From: Lactifluus volemus
Lineage: Eukaryota; Basidiomycota; Agaricomycetes; Russulales; Russulaceae
DNA: 64,000 nucleotides
Direction of reading: 5' to 3'
Assembly: GCA_022376515.1 (NCBI GenBank)
Contig: WTXI01000034.1
Span: 234,819 to 298,818 of the forward strand
Part shown: piece after piece, positions 1 to 12,500 of the stretch
Layout of the letters: every line of letters begins with the position of its first letter
Numbering within the stretch: position 1 is the first letter of the stretch
Translations under genes and position numbers: made by a program
Notes under the pieces: model-generated
Told to the model about the DNA's origin: nothing
The model's input: the letters and a program-made list of their open reading frames with translations, nothing else
Database searches by the model: none

Positions 1-588
1 AGCATACTGGCAGGCATGACCATGCTGGATACCAAATCACAAAACCCGGTCCCGGATGTCATGAATCTATCACCTAGTTCTGGGGAGAACCCAACGTTTC
101 TTGACGCCGAGATGACTTTGTTATTTACCGCATCCAAAGAGGGGAACCTCGACATGGTACGGTCGTTACTCAGCCGTGGCGCGAATGTCAATGAACAGAA
201 CCATGGACGTAAAGACACTCCGTTGCATGGTGCGTCAGAAGAAGGAAGACTTGAAGTTGTGAAGTTGTTAATTGAACATGGTGCGGATGTGAACTCCCGG
301 GACAGGTGTGGGCTTACGCCGTTGCACTCGGCACCAGTCAGCAGAAATTTGGATATTGTTCAGCTATTACTTGACCATGGCGCCAATGTGGATGCAAAGA
401 TGTATGACCTCTGGACTCCCTTACACGTCGCAGTCATCAACGGCCATCTCGAGATAGTCAAGCTGCTCCTAGAACGGGGAGCAAATTTTCATCTGCGGAA
501 TGTTCAAGGCAACACGCCATACCAGGAAGCATTAAAGTACAACTGGTCGGACATTGCACGATTATTGTCGGAGAATGGGGCGCATTAA
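1..588 (+). CDS. C-terminal end of a NACHT-ankyrin NLR-like protein (5' partial)
   Basis: The reading frame is open from base 1 and ends at TAA 586-588, so this is the 3' end of a gene that starts before the window. It encodes about five ankyrin repeats, with motifs such as DTPLHGASEEGRLEVVKLL, TPLHSAPVSRNLDIVQLL and TPLHVAVINGHLEIVKLL. Ankyrin repeats are protein-binding helical modules. Sequence and stop position match the last ~195 codons of the gene ending at 14850 with scattered substitutions, so this is a paralogue produced by segmental duplication. The ATG at 16 corresponds to an internal Met of the full-length gene and is not taken as the start. Whether the missing upstream part still encodes a NACHT domain cannot be seen here. 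Confidence 0.85.
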   Translation, partial: SILAGMTMLDTKSQNPVPDVMNLSPSSGENPTFLDAEMTLLFTASKEGNLDMVRSLLSRGANVNEQNHGRKDTPLHGASEEGRLEVVKLLIEHGADVNSRDRCGLTPLHSAPVSRNLDIVQLLLDHGANVDAKMYDLWTPLHVAVINGHLEIVKLLLERGANFHLRNVQGNTPYQEALKYNWSDIARLLSENGAH

Positions 589-1483
589 GGTATGATCTAA
601 CATGGTTTCACAGACATGCTGCTCAAATACGCATTCAGATGTGGACGTTACTTCAATTTGATGATTCTGGGATGGATTCGCATGGGGGGTACTGTAATAC
701 TACAACTAGTCATGCCACTGGACGACTTGCGCTGGTATGAGGTCAAATGACTCGAGGAAGGGTGTTATACTGCATTGGAACATTCGGACAAGCAGGAGGG
801 GTGGAAAGATGGCACTATGTACGATTGTCGTGGCAACATGTGTTAATCCCTTAAGCTACGGGTGCACTTCACATCCAAAGTCTTGCCGGTGCGTGATTCA
901 GTATCACAACCAAAGACACGAAGCGTTAGACGAAAAACATTCATGCATTCATGACTCAAGGTAGATTGAAGAGGACATAATGATCCGTAGTTCGATTGAA
1001 GGAAGAAAAATGAGGTTGAATAAAAGCCGTCAGTTCAGTTACAGGTGCAAGGACGTGAATAAGGTTCAGTCATCAGAGATCAATGCGACGGCAACGTCGT
1101 TGAGCATGAAGGTGTAAAAAAGGGAACTCGGGTGATGATGATGGATGAAAGTATATGTATATCTGTAGAAGTTTGTAAAGCATAAATGTATCAGGGGAAG
1201 TTTAGTGGAGCGTCGTAAGAGGGGCGAGGGGAGTAAATGGCGTAAGTAGAAATGGTGACACAAGGGGCAAGTTGCGTAAAGAAGATTTGAAGACGTATGT
1301 AAACGTTGTTGGGAGGACTCGGAGGGGGGCATGACAAAACTCTAATAGAGATATAAACAGCTAAATACGTGCGTGATGGAAAGCGAGCATGAAGGATTGC
1401 AAAAAAAAAGAGACGTCTTGAGATTGAGAGCACCAAAAAAAAAGGGGACAACAATGGAGGAAACCGGGCGGGCGGGGCGTCGT
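589..1483. other. Intergenic spacer between convergent genes, copy 1
   Basis: No gene is supported. The stretch matches 14851-15758 at high identity, with small indels. Short ORFs here are not shared in frame between the two copies, which argues that they are non-coding. It holds the 3' flanks of the ankyrin gene and of the convergent membrane-protein gene. Confidence 0.6.
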
Positions 1484-4400
1484 TTAATGAGGCGTGGTGA
1501 ATGTTCGTGTGTGCGGGGGCGCATAATGTTCCATTCCACTAGGACTCGTCGGCGTCCTCCCACTCGACTCTGTACTTTGACTGACGATAGTCGGAGGCAT
1601 CGTCACGAGCGACGCAGTAGCCGTACTCAAGTCTGCTGCTGGCGGCGGCGGCGGGGACGGTGGTGTGACACTAACGTGCGTTTCGGGCAGAGGGATCGGC
1701 AAGCCTCCTTCGGGTGAATGTTGTCGCGTCTGAGCCTGGGACTGCGCCTGTGTGACCGTACGTGTCTGCGTCTGCGTCGAGCCACTCGTGGTATCCTCAG
1801 ACTGTACAGACTGAGACAATAACGAGAGAGGTGAAGTCTGAGACGTGAACGAACGCGCCGTTTGGAGCTGGGCCTGTTCGGACGACGAGGATGAAGCGCT
1901 GCGCGCACGTGCAGCTGCGCCACCACTTCTCGACTCTTCCTGCTGCTCCGCCTGTCCTTCTGCTCTAGCTCTCACCCGAGCAGATACAGCAGCAGCAACC
2001 GCAGCCGCTGCAGCCGACGAAGACGACACCGATGAACGACCCGTATCACTCTCGAGCGTCCGCGTCCGCGCACCCCCGGTTCGTCTCAACGACCCAAGAC
2101 CAGTGCCGGCCACCCCTGGCACGCCAAACGTATGATTCTTAGGATTACTCAGCGCACCGTCGCTCGCTGACGCCTCCGACGATTCTCCACCCGACAACCG
2201 AACCGCACCGGGAGAACCGGGCGCACGCCCTAGTACGAGTTCGATGCTAGATCGCGATGCGCCACCGATACTGTGTATGAGGCTCTGTGTCCGCGTGCGC
2301 CTCGGCGCAAGCGACACGCTGGTTGCCGAGACGTGTGAATTATGTCGAGAACTGGCGCCACTGCCGCTACCCGTGCCTCCGGATCCAGAACTGGTATGCC
2401 GCGAGCGAGAGCGAGATCTGAATGCGCCACTGATCCTAGCGAGCGAAGCCGCGCTGCCATTCCGCGATCCGAGAAGGGAAGCTCTCGGACTTGGTTGCGA
2501 CGATGGTGCCGACAGCAGACCGACTGAATCTTCACGCTCGCGCGCCTCGAGTGAGCCATCGGGTGACGGTTGACCTGAGCGTGGCGAGCGATCATCTTCA
2601 CGGTCTGATTCCGGGACTGGGTCTGAACTGACAATGCTCGTGCGCAGATGTCGAGTGGTGGTGAACGCGGTGATATTCCTCGAATGCTGATGGAGGAGGT
2701 GGAGGACGCGTGGCCGTGACGCCACCTGCTGGAGTAGGGGAAACTGGGACGCTGCCTGCGCGCTGGCGTGTGCTCGTGCCGGCTGCAGGGTGCCGTGGAG
2801 GCATGGGCATTCCACCGCGCGCGCGTTCTTGAGGGCTTGGTGCGGACGAACTTGGAGCGGCCGCCGAGACGGGTGAACCAGGAGAAGGCGATGAAGAAGT
2901 GGTGGCCGTCTCTGCATTACCCGTGCTGCGCGCGTCGTGTGACTCACGTGTCTAAGTGCTCTTGCTCTGCGGTGTAGCAGTTGTCCGAGAGAAGGCAAAC
3001 GGAGGCGAACCCGTGGACGACATGCTTCCGCCGTGTGCCGGGTGACGAAACGCGAATGGGTAACGGCTGGGTATGGGGTGTCCGAGGCTCGAGAGTGAGT
3101 TTGACGCACGACCAGAGAACGAGGATGGATCTTCGCTTGTGCGGCGTCGGGTCTCCTCTTCCTCTTCATCCTCCTCTTCTACCTCTTCCTCCACCTCGTC
3201 TTCAACGTGCACCACAATGTCACCCTCTTCATCTTCCTCCTCGCCACCATGTTCTCCTCCTTCGCCCTCTATCAACCCAGGCGATGGCGGGAACGGAATC
3301 TGTTCCTTCTCGCTGCTATCCCTCGAACCAAACCCAGTGAAAGGATAAGGCAGGCTCTTGATAGGCGCTTTGCCTCCCTCTGTCATCTTCGTTTCCTGCA
3401 GATGAGCCTCCGGTGGCGATGCCGTGACGAGTGCGGGGCCATCAACCTGGCTGCTCCTGCGCGACTGAGGGCTTTCAAACAGTTCCCGCGAGAGCATGCC
3501 CCTGCGCGCCGGCTGCGGCTGCGCTGTAACGCCAAGACCAACTGCAGCAAAGACCTTCTCGATACCCTCGAAACCGCCCTCGGAGTGCTGACCAGCGGTC
3601 GTCGTCTGTGTCGTGCGCGGCGCGCGAAGCGTGAGACAAAATTCGTACGCTTCCAGCACGCGCAGGAGTGTACATTCTTTCCAGATCCATGGAAACATCT
3701 CGGCACCACCACCAGCGCCCATGCCACCAATCTCAGACTTTTCGCTGTAAATTGAGGCCGTACGACCAATTTCCGCCTCCTCCCAGCGTGTGCGGGGCCC
3801 ACAGAGCCCTGCGCAGCCATACCCGCTGAACGTCCAGAGACCGACCCTGCGCGAACCTTTAACCCTCGAGTTGAGAGAGGTAGAGAGAGAAGAAACGTAC
3901 CAACTAAGCAGGAGGACGAGGGTCCTCCAGGCCGCCCAGGCAGCATTGGCAATCAACACACCTTTGGCGTAGCCAGAAAGTGTGGCCGTGCCAGTATTGA
4001 AAAACGTTCCGTCGCGCTGCGTGATACTCGGATCAACGTCTGGGAGCGATAACCCACCAGGGAAACGCAGGACTGAAGAACATGAGGAGGAGCGCGAGGG
4101 CCAAGCCTGCACGCGGGAGGAGTGTCGCGATCGTCGGGAAGTTCTGGGAATAAAAATAGCACGTCTCTGCGATCGCGTCGCGCAGCGATCCCTCAGCGGA
4201 TCGGAGGATAGCGTTCGAGTTGACGTGAGGGAAGGCCGAGCTGCGGACGTGTTGGAAGCAAAAGTGGGTGTAGGACGTCATGGAGGTCAAATTGAAAGCC
4301 GGGGAAGATAAAATAAATGGGCAGGATGACAGGACGACCTGAAACAATTATCTGTCTAGAGAGGAAGAATGCAAGAGGGGCAGATAGGGAACTCACGAAA

Positions 4401-5395
4401 GCGCCAGCGACGGTAAAAGGAGTAGATGAGCTCGTAGCCAAGCAATACGCCGAATATCCAGATGGTCCAGCATGCAATGTAGGCGACAGCGCCAATGACC
4501 CAGTTGCGACCAGAACCGGGTACTCCGGGGGCGTCAGGATTCGGAAACTTTGCTACTCTAGCGACCTCAATTAACGGCAAAACAAATTAAATAAATAAAT
4601 TTCGGACTCACTCGATCAAGATAAAGATGGCATTAAAATCGAGAAAAGTTTGAATCGGGACGTGGGCAAAGACGAGGAGAGGAAAGAGGTAAAAGTGGAG
4701 GCGAGATTTCCAGGACGGATCGCGCAAGAGTTCGAGGTGCAATCCGGGTGCGCGAAACTTGGGTGGATCCGCAATGGCGGCGCGAAGGCGGGCATCCGGT
4801 GTCTGTCGAAAAGAAGAAAAGGAAACAAGCGTGGGCGAGGGTGCTCCTGCTCTGCAGTACAACCGACGGGACACGAAAACGGAAGGGCGGGAGCGATGTA
4901 AGAGACACTGCTTACCCGCGTCGTCGTCACACCGTGCTGACGCGAACCATTCGCACCACCACCACCACTGACACGACCACCGGAACCACCAAGTCCAGAA
5001 GGAACACCGGTACCGGTACCGGCCACGCTAGAATCTTGCATGCTGACGATGCGAACCGACCGCGGCGTCGGTTTTCGACCTCCCACGAAAGCCAAAGTTA
5101 GGGTCTGAGCCGAGCTGCTGCCGCCTGGCGCAAGATCGAAAGCGGGGTCGCCGGTGCTGGCGCCACCCCCGCTGAAGACGTGGGTGGTGCTCAGGGAGTG
5201 GAGCGTAGAGCCCGGAGCGGGAGGTGGAGGTGGAGGTCGTTTGGGGAGCCAGGATGGGTAACCTTCTATGGAGCCGTTCTCGCGATTGTCGTTATTGTCG
5301 TTGTGGCCGCCCTGTAGAGAGGCAGAGGCAGAGGCAGTCGGCGTCGATGAGACCACGCTTGAGCGACGGTGCTGACGGGCCGGTTCTTGTTCATT
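1484..5395 (-). pseudogene. Ser-rich multi-pass membrane protein, copy A (broken)
   Basis: This is the minus-strand paralogue of the intact gene at 15759-19780 and can be followed through all five exons. Visible lesions: the first ~41 codons are missing because similarity stops just upstream of the NEQEPARQHRRSS segment (~5395); 2 nt are missing around 4068 relative to the intact copy, shifting frame; a TCG codon has become TAG near 2953-2955; and the frame shifts again near 2655. The predicted membrane segments (for example around AYIACWTIWIFGVLLGYEL, 4356-4580) and the Ser-rich tail (to stop 1484) are still legible. It lies convergent to the ankyrin gene end at 588, the same arrangement as the intact pair. 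Assembly errors could explain single indels, but several lesions together favour a pseudogene. Confidence 0.75.
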
Positions 5396-5479
5396 AATTT
5401 GCATTACTATACGGTACTGTACTCTCTAGCCACATGTCATACAACAAAACACGCACCACTCACCGCTCTCCTGCTCCTA

Positions 5480-8420
5480 CACCTGGCTCACGGGCTCATA
5501 CCCACCCCGAGCCAGTGCGCTCAGCCTGCCAATCCCAAGGCCGACGAACTGCGCCGGGAGAACCGGGCGTGCGCCCTAGTTACAAGTTCGATGCTAGATC
5601 GCAATGCGCCGCCAATACTGTGTATGAGGCTCTGTGCACACGTGCGTGAGCGACACGCTGGCCACCGAGACGTGTGAATTGTATCGAGAACTGCCGCTGC
5701 CCGTACCTCCGGATCCAGAGCTCGTGTTCCGCGAGCGAGAGCGAGATCTGAATGCGCCACTGATCCTGGCGAGCGAAGCCGCGCTGCCATTCCGCGATCC
5801 AAGAAGGGAGGCTCTCGGACTTCATTGCGACGAAGATGGGGACAGGGGACCAACTGAATCTTCACGCTTGCGTGCCTCAAGCGAACGTTGACCTGATTTC
5901 GGCGGGCGATCTTCTTTGTGATCTGATTCTGGGAGTGGTTCTTGAGCTGACGGTGCTCGTGCGCAGGTGTCGATGGTGGTGATCGTGGTGATGTTCCTCG
6001 AATGCTTGTTGCCGTGATGGAGGTGGAGGACGCGTAGTCGTGAGGCCACCTGCTGGAGCCTGGGAAACTGGGACGCTGTCCAAGCGGTGGCGTGTGGTCA
6101 CGGTCATGCCGCTGCGAGGTGGCTTGGAGGCATGGGTATTCCACCGCGCCCATGTCCTTGCGGGCATGGCGTGGACAAACTCGGAGGGGCTCACAAGACT
6201 GGTGAGCCACCTGAAGACAATGAAGTGGTGGCGTCTCTGCATTACCCGTGCCGCGTGTCTCGTGTGACTCACGTGTCCAAGTGCTCTTGCTCCTTGGTGT
6301 AGCGGCTGTCAACGAGAAGGCAAACGGAGGGAACCCTTCCTCCGCGTGCCGGGTGACGAAACGTGAATGGGTAACGGCTGGGTATGGGCTGCCCGAGGGT
6401 CGAGAGTGAGTTTGACGCACGGCTGGAGAACGATGACCGACCTGCTCTTCCTCCACCTCATCCTCAACGCGCACCACAATGTCATCCCCTTCATCTTCCT
6501 CCTCGCTACCATGTTCTCCTCCTTCGCCCTCTTCCAGCGACGGTGGGAACGGAATCTGTTCCTTCTCACGGCTATCTCTCGAACCGCACTCAGCGAAAGG
6601 GTTCTTGATCGGCGCTTTGTCGCCCTCTGTTCACGCAGACGAACCTCTGGTAGCGACGCCGTGAGTCTGTGGCCGTTGACCTGGCTGCTGATGCAGGACT
6701 GACGTCCTTCAGACTCGGATTTTCAAATAGTTCCCGCGGGAGTATGCCCCTGCACACCGGCTACAGCGGCGCCGCAACGCCAAGACCAACCGCGACAAAC
6801 ACCGTAACCTCGATATTCCTCGGAGTGCCGGCCAGCGGTTGTCGTCTGCGTCGTCCGTGGCGCGCGAAGCGTGAGATAAAAATTGTACGCTTCCAGCACG
6901 CGCAGCAGGGTGCATTAGCTCACGGAAGCGTCTCGGCGCCGCCACCCCCACCCATGCTGCCGACTTCAGACCTTCCGCTGTAAATCGAGGCCATCGAGGC
7001 CGTACGACCTATTTCCGCCTCCTCCCAGCGTGTGCGGAGTCCTGCGCGAACCTTCAATCCACAAGGATGTTGAGTTGAGAGAGAGCAGAGGAAACGTACC
7101 AGCTAAGTAGAATGACGAGGATCCGCCCAGGTGGCATCGGCAATCAACACTTTGGGTAGCCAGAAAGTGCACCCGTGTCAGTGTTGAAAAAAATTCCGTC
7201 ACGTCATGCGATGCTCGGATCAACGTCAATAACCCACCTCGGGGCAGAAGAACGAGAGGAGGAGCGCAAGGCCAAGCCTGCGCACGGGAGGAGGGCCACG
7301 ATCCTCGACAAGTTCTGGGAATAAAAGTAGCACGTCTCTGTGAGCGCGTCGCACAGCAAGCCTTCGGCAAATGGGAGGATGGCGCAGATCGGAGGGTGGC
7401 ATTGGAGTTGACGAGTGGGAAGGGCGAAAGTGGGAAGGGCGAATTCCAGATGGCTGGAAGAAGCGAAAGCAGGTGAAGGGCGTCATGGAAAGTTGAGAGC
7501 TGGGGAAGATAAGATGACAGGACGACCTGAGATGATTACTTGCCTGAGGGGAGGTGTGCAAGATGATGAAACGGGGACTCACGAAAGCGCCATCGAGGGT
7601 AGATGAGCTCGTAGCGAAGCAAGACGCCGAATATCCAGATCGTCCAGCATGCAATATAGGTAACGGCGCCCAAGACCCAGTTACGACCAGAACCTACTTC
7701 GGGGGCGTCGGGTTTCGGGAACTTTGATACTCTAGCGACCTCAATTGTAATACTGCTAAAACAACACATAGATAAATCGAACTCACTCGATCACGATAAC
7801 GATTGCGTTGAAGTCGAGAAATGTTTGAATCTGGACGTGGGTAAAGATGAGGTGAAAGTGGAGGTAAGATTTCCAGGACGGATCGCGCAAGAGTTCGTGT
7901 GAGATCCGGGTCCGCGAAGGCGGGCATCCGGTGTCTGTCAAAAAGAATAAGAATAAACAAGCATGGGCAAGGGCGTCCCTGCTCTGCAGTACGACCGCCG
8001 GGACATAAAACGGGAGGGTGGCGGTTGCTTACCCGCATCGTCGTGACACGTGTTGACGTGTACCACTCGCACCACCCACTCCAACACTACTCCCACGACC
8101 ACCCGAACTACCAAAGCCGGTAGCACCGGTACCAGTACCGGCCACCTAGAATCTTACATGCTGACGATACGGATGGACCGCGGCACCGACTTTCGACCAG
8201 GCGTCTACGCCCAGTGCGCCGTGTTGCTACCGCCAGCTCGAGAGCAGGAGGATCACCACCTGGCGCCGCTGAGGGTGCGAGTGGTGTAAAGAGCCTGGCG
8301 GAAGGAGGTTGTCTGGGGAGCAAGGAGGGGTAACCTTCGCTCGGCCCATTCTCGCGATTTGCCTGACAGGGAGAAGCCCGCGCTGAGGTCGGTGAGGACG
8401 GGCCGGTTCTCGCTCTTGCG
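5480..8420 (-). pseudogene. Ser-rich multi-pass membrane protein, copy C (decayed, truncated)
   Basis: A third minus-strand copy of the same gene. It begins abruptly inside the Ser-rich tail (around 5500, beside the sequence equivalent to 2205) and runs to the N-terminal exon near 8400. The C-terminal ~250 codons are absent. Recognisable blocks include the WNWVLGAV/YIACWTIWIFGVLL membrane segment (7536-7769) and the acidic/arginine tract (~6400-6480). Many indels, stops and deletions scatter the reading frame over all three phases, so no long ORF covers it. Divergence from the intact gene is clearly greater than for copy A, implying an older duplication. Confidence 0.75.
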
Positions 8421-9555
8421 GGGCTCGTCTTCCCGCCGCTTGAAACGCTTGAAAGGCAATTTGGCCTTCAAATTTGTTTGTTTGTCTCTTCCTTTCCTTT
8501 GTCTTTTTTTTCCCGAGTCATTATCCTCAACGTCGCCTCCATAGCAAAAGTTACTGGTCTGATCATGACTTAATTGCCTGCAATATAACTGTCCAAAACC
8601 ACTTCCAGTTTTTTCGGTAAAGTCCTTCCACTTCGTCTCTCAACGTGCTCCCCTGCACACCTATTATTGCTTACTCTAGCATATCCCTAACTCGCCTTCC
8701 TTGCACCATCCTCCCATCCGCTGAAGGCACACGCAATACATTTATGCCCAGAACCTCTTGACGATCTGACTCTGCGCGCACGCTTTGCGTCTTTTGCCCC
8801 TCCTCTCATTCTTCAGCAGTATGTCCCTGGTGAGTTATTGCTTCCTGATGTTGACCCTCGTATCGCGCGACAGAAGGGAACGTCCGCACATCCGCTTAAA
8901 TCACAGAAGGATAAAGAAAAACAAATAGGAGCTCAGTTGATCAAGAATGAAGCCGAGAAAGACTTGCACTGACACATGGGCAAAGACGAGGTGGGGAAAA
9001 CGTAATCGTCAATGGAGATCTTATAGGACGAGTTGCGAAATTTAGACAGGTCTGCGATGGTGGCGCGCGTTCAAGCAATCCAGTCTGCTGGAACTAATCA
9101 TCATTCCCGTTCCCGGCTCTGATACGAACCACTTTCATCACCAACACAATCACCTGAACTAGCAGCGCCAGTACAGCCATACTAGAACCTTGCGATTCTC
9201 ATGAGGTAGACAAAGTCTTGCATAGATTTGCGTTCCTTAATGACAGTGAATGGTGCGAATGGTGCGATAGCTGTCTGCTTATTGTACTAGGCAGCGACAT
9301 CGGCAGTTGTGCGTGGTTGGATGGGGCTTAAAGCAAATATCCTCCTACATAACTTCTGTACTCCTTGTCGTTATCAGTAGCGCTACGATACCTGGCCAGA
9401 GCTGAGAATGAATCACTTTCCAAAAATTGTCGGGCTGTGCACCTCAACCCTAATATAACTGCCACCTCCTTGAGGCCTGATTCCCCGTCGCCCAACTACT
9501 TTCCTACTATTCCCCTCAGATCTCAAGCTCTATACCAACGCCATCTCGTGGCTCT
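8421..9555. other. Intergenic and upstream region of the NACHT-ankyrin gene
   Basis: Apart from the relic exon at 8925-9240, no gene can be supported. 9241-9555 is the immediate 5' flank of the ATG at 9556. It is pyrimidine-rich just before the start, as is common in basidiomycete promoters. No convincing TATA element was found. Confidence 0.4.
8925..9240 (-). pseudogene. Relic of exon 2 and adjacent part of exon 1 of the membrane-protein gene, copy D
   Basis: Read on the minus strand, 8930-9060 still gives FPHLVFAHVSVQVFLGFIL, which aligns with FPLLVFAHVPIQTFLDFNA of the intact gene, after an in-frame stop (LH-stop-RLRF against LHFYLF). The plus-strand words GATCAAGA, GGGCAAAGACGAGG and GCGATGGTGGCGCG occur in the same order and spacing as in copies A to C. 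The piece near 9180-9225 resembles the exon-1 part encoding VRIVSMQDSS. No other exon is recognisable. Confidence 0.55.
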
Positions 9556-12500
9556 ATGCCCTCCACAATACCTTCCTCATCTAACTTTCACTTGATCTCC
9601 AAGGCCTTGTCCGACTATGCAAAGCAGACCGACATAGATCTCACAAAAAACCCATTCGCCGACCAGTTTCACAGTTGTGACTCTGCCGAGGCTATTTCTG
9701 AGCTACTTCAAGACAGAGTAGAGGCATTCAAAGCTTATCGGAACGAACATCGCAAATTGATCAAGTGCCTCAACCCCATATTCCAGTTCCTCCATGCATT
9801 CAAGTTCTCTACCACCCTTGGCGAGGCCGTGAGCAAACATCTACCGAGTGGATCCTATTTTCATTACTGTACAACTTTACGCTTCACCATTCAGGTACCA
9901 TTTCCACCTGCGAAAGCAGTCTTTGTCGGCATCGATGTCCTCCTCCAAGTATAGATCTCCTTCACCTGTCTTGAAATCCTCCTCATATCTGAATCAATCA
10001 GGCAGCCTCCAGTGTCAGTGCAAGCTATGATGCGCTCGTTCAAATCTTTGACCGCGTCGGCAATTTCCTGAAACGCCTCCAAATTTATGCCAAGATCCCG
10101 TTTACACCACCGATGATCGATATCATCGTTCAGATCATGCTCGAAATACTTTCGGTGCTCGCCCTGACAACAACGGAGATAAAGCAGGGTCGTTTCAGTA
10201 AGTAGATTCTCCCTCCAATTTTCGTCATTTTCTAGACATTCTGCAGAGAAATTCGTAAAGAAAATATTTCGAGAGGGCAAGATTGAAAATGTGTTACAGA
10301 AACTGGCTCAACTCATCGAAGAGGAAACCCGCATGGCTGCAGCCCTGACGCTGCAAGGGGTCCTAGAAAGCAATGCTAAGGCGGAAATCAACAGTATGCA
10401 ACACTTGCATGACCGCTTGCTTGACGTCCTGAACAGTCCTGTTAGACATCTTAGTTTGGCTCTCCGCTCCAGATCCATCAAAAAATCACGTCATTGCCCG
10501 CGAACATTGTCACGACGGGACAACCAAGTGGTTTGTCCAAGGTGTTTTTGAAGAATGGAGATCGACAGGATCACTGTTGTGGGTTCATGGTAAACGTGTG
10601 TCGCTGTCCGAATTGCATCCCTACACCTGCTGATGGCTGCCTATGACCCAATCACGTAGCGGGCTCAGGGAAGAGTGTCTTGTGGTATGTGTCATACAAA
10701 TTACGTCATGACAGCCTTATCCACATTGTCGACCAGCTCCATGATCGTTGAAGCAACCAAAGCCATTTCCGATGCCGAGTCATCCTTGACGGCATATTAC
10801 TATTTCGATTTCCGAGATACCGCAAAGCAGGACATCCGTGGCCTACTCACTTCGCTCCTTATCCAGCTCAGCACCAAATCCGATCGCTGCGGCAGTATTC
10901 TTTCTGATCTATATTCAAGGCACGACTCTGGATCGCAGCAGCCTGGTAATGACGATCTCAAGCAATGTTTGGTGGAAATGCTCCAACTCCACGACAGTCC
11001 CACGATTTACATTATCGTGGACGCCTTGGATGAATGTCCAAATACACCAGGAGTCGAGCCCCCTCGTGCACAGGTCCTGAAACTTGTAAATGAACTTGTC
11101 ATGTTACGCCTCACAACTCTTCGTATATGTGTCACGAGTCGTCCCGAAGCCGATATCATACCTACTCTTGAGCCTTTGGCCTCCCACTGCGTGTCTCTTC
11201 ATGACCAGGATGGACAAAAAGAGGCTATTAGTGACTATGTCAAATTTGTTGTCCACTCGGACCAATGGATGAAGAAATGGAGAATTGAGGACAAAGAGCT
11301 AGTCATTGATACACTTGTGCGAAAAGCTGACGGAATGTGAGTTGTTACTTGGCACAACCTCGCAAGTTGTTTATGCGGCGCAAATAGGTTTCGATGGGTT
11401 TCTTGCCAGCTAGAAGCACTGCGGGATTGCCTCCCAGCAAGTCTTCGTGATGCTCTGCGTGAATTACCCGAAACTTTGGATCACACTTACGAGCGTATTC
11501 TGCAAGGGATCAAACCAAGAAACCGAGAATATGCTCATCGGCTTCTGCAATGCATTACTGTGGCGATTCGTCCTCTTCATGTCGAGGAGCTCGCAGAAGT
11601 CCTTGCGATTCGCTTTGATGCCGGAAAGCCCCCAGAGTATCATTCAGATTGGCGCCTGGAGGATGCTCAAAAAGCAGTTATACTCGCATGCTCAAGTCTA
11701 ATCTCGGTTGTCAGCGTTGATGGGTCACGAATCGTCGAATTTTCCCATTTCTCCGTCAAGGAGTTCTTAACATCCAATCGCCTTTCCCAAGACCTCTCCC
11801 TCTATCGTATTCTCCCCCAGCCTGCACATACGATTCTCGCACAGGCCTGCCTCTGTGCGCTACTCCGACTAGATGAAAAGGTCGACAAGAACAGCATGAC
11901 GAATTTCCCACTTTCCATCTATGCCGCACAGCACTGGGTCGAGCATGCTCAGTTCGAGAATGTGTCGTCAAGCATTCAAGAACTTATGGAGCACTTATTT
12001 GACCCAGAAAGGCCACACTTCGCAATATGGGTGTGGATATACGACATCGATCAGCCTTGGGATTGGGTAGAACACATGTCGAGCGAACAGCCATCACAAC
12101 CCGAAGCAGACGCTTTGTATTGTGCGGCGCTGTGTGGTCTCCATGGCGTTGTGGAACACCTGATCTCGAGGTGTCCTCAGGACATCAATTCCAATCGAGG
12201 CACCTATGGCACACCATTACATGCTTCCCTGTTGAAGGGTTATTTCGAAATCGCACTGGTATTGCTTAAGCACGGTGCTGATGTAAATGCCCTCAACCAA
12301 TGGGGCTTGAGTCCGTTTCACACTGGATCATTGAGTGGACGTCGTGACGTTGTAGAGTTTTTATTGGACCCGTACGCAAATGACAATATGCACAACAACT
12401 GCGAGGTCCCGATGAACGCACCATCAGGGAATGGAGAATTGGAGGATGGGCGGTCGGGCGTTCTAGATGTAAACTCCCATGACGATGATGGCGGGACCCC

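Larger units (their letters stand above)
1..5395. repeat. Segmental duplication, left copy (NLR 3' end + spacer + membrane gene)
   Basis: Collinear with 14264-19660, same orientation, high identity throughout including the non-coding spacer. The similarity starts at or before base 1. It ends at about 5395, where the left copy continues with unrelated sequence while the right copy continues into the first codons of the membrane-protein gene. Confidence 0.85.

Noticed and set aside
3130..3260. CCTCTTC/TCTTCC simple repeat as a possible microsatellite element
   Set aside because: It encodes the acidic Glu/Asp block of the membrane-protein gene in all copies; low complexity follows from the protein composition.
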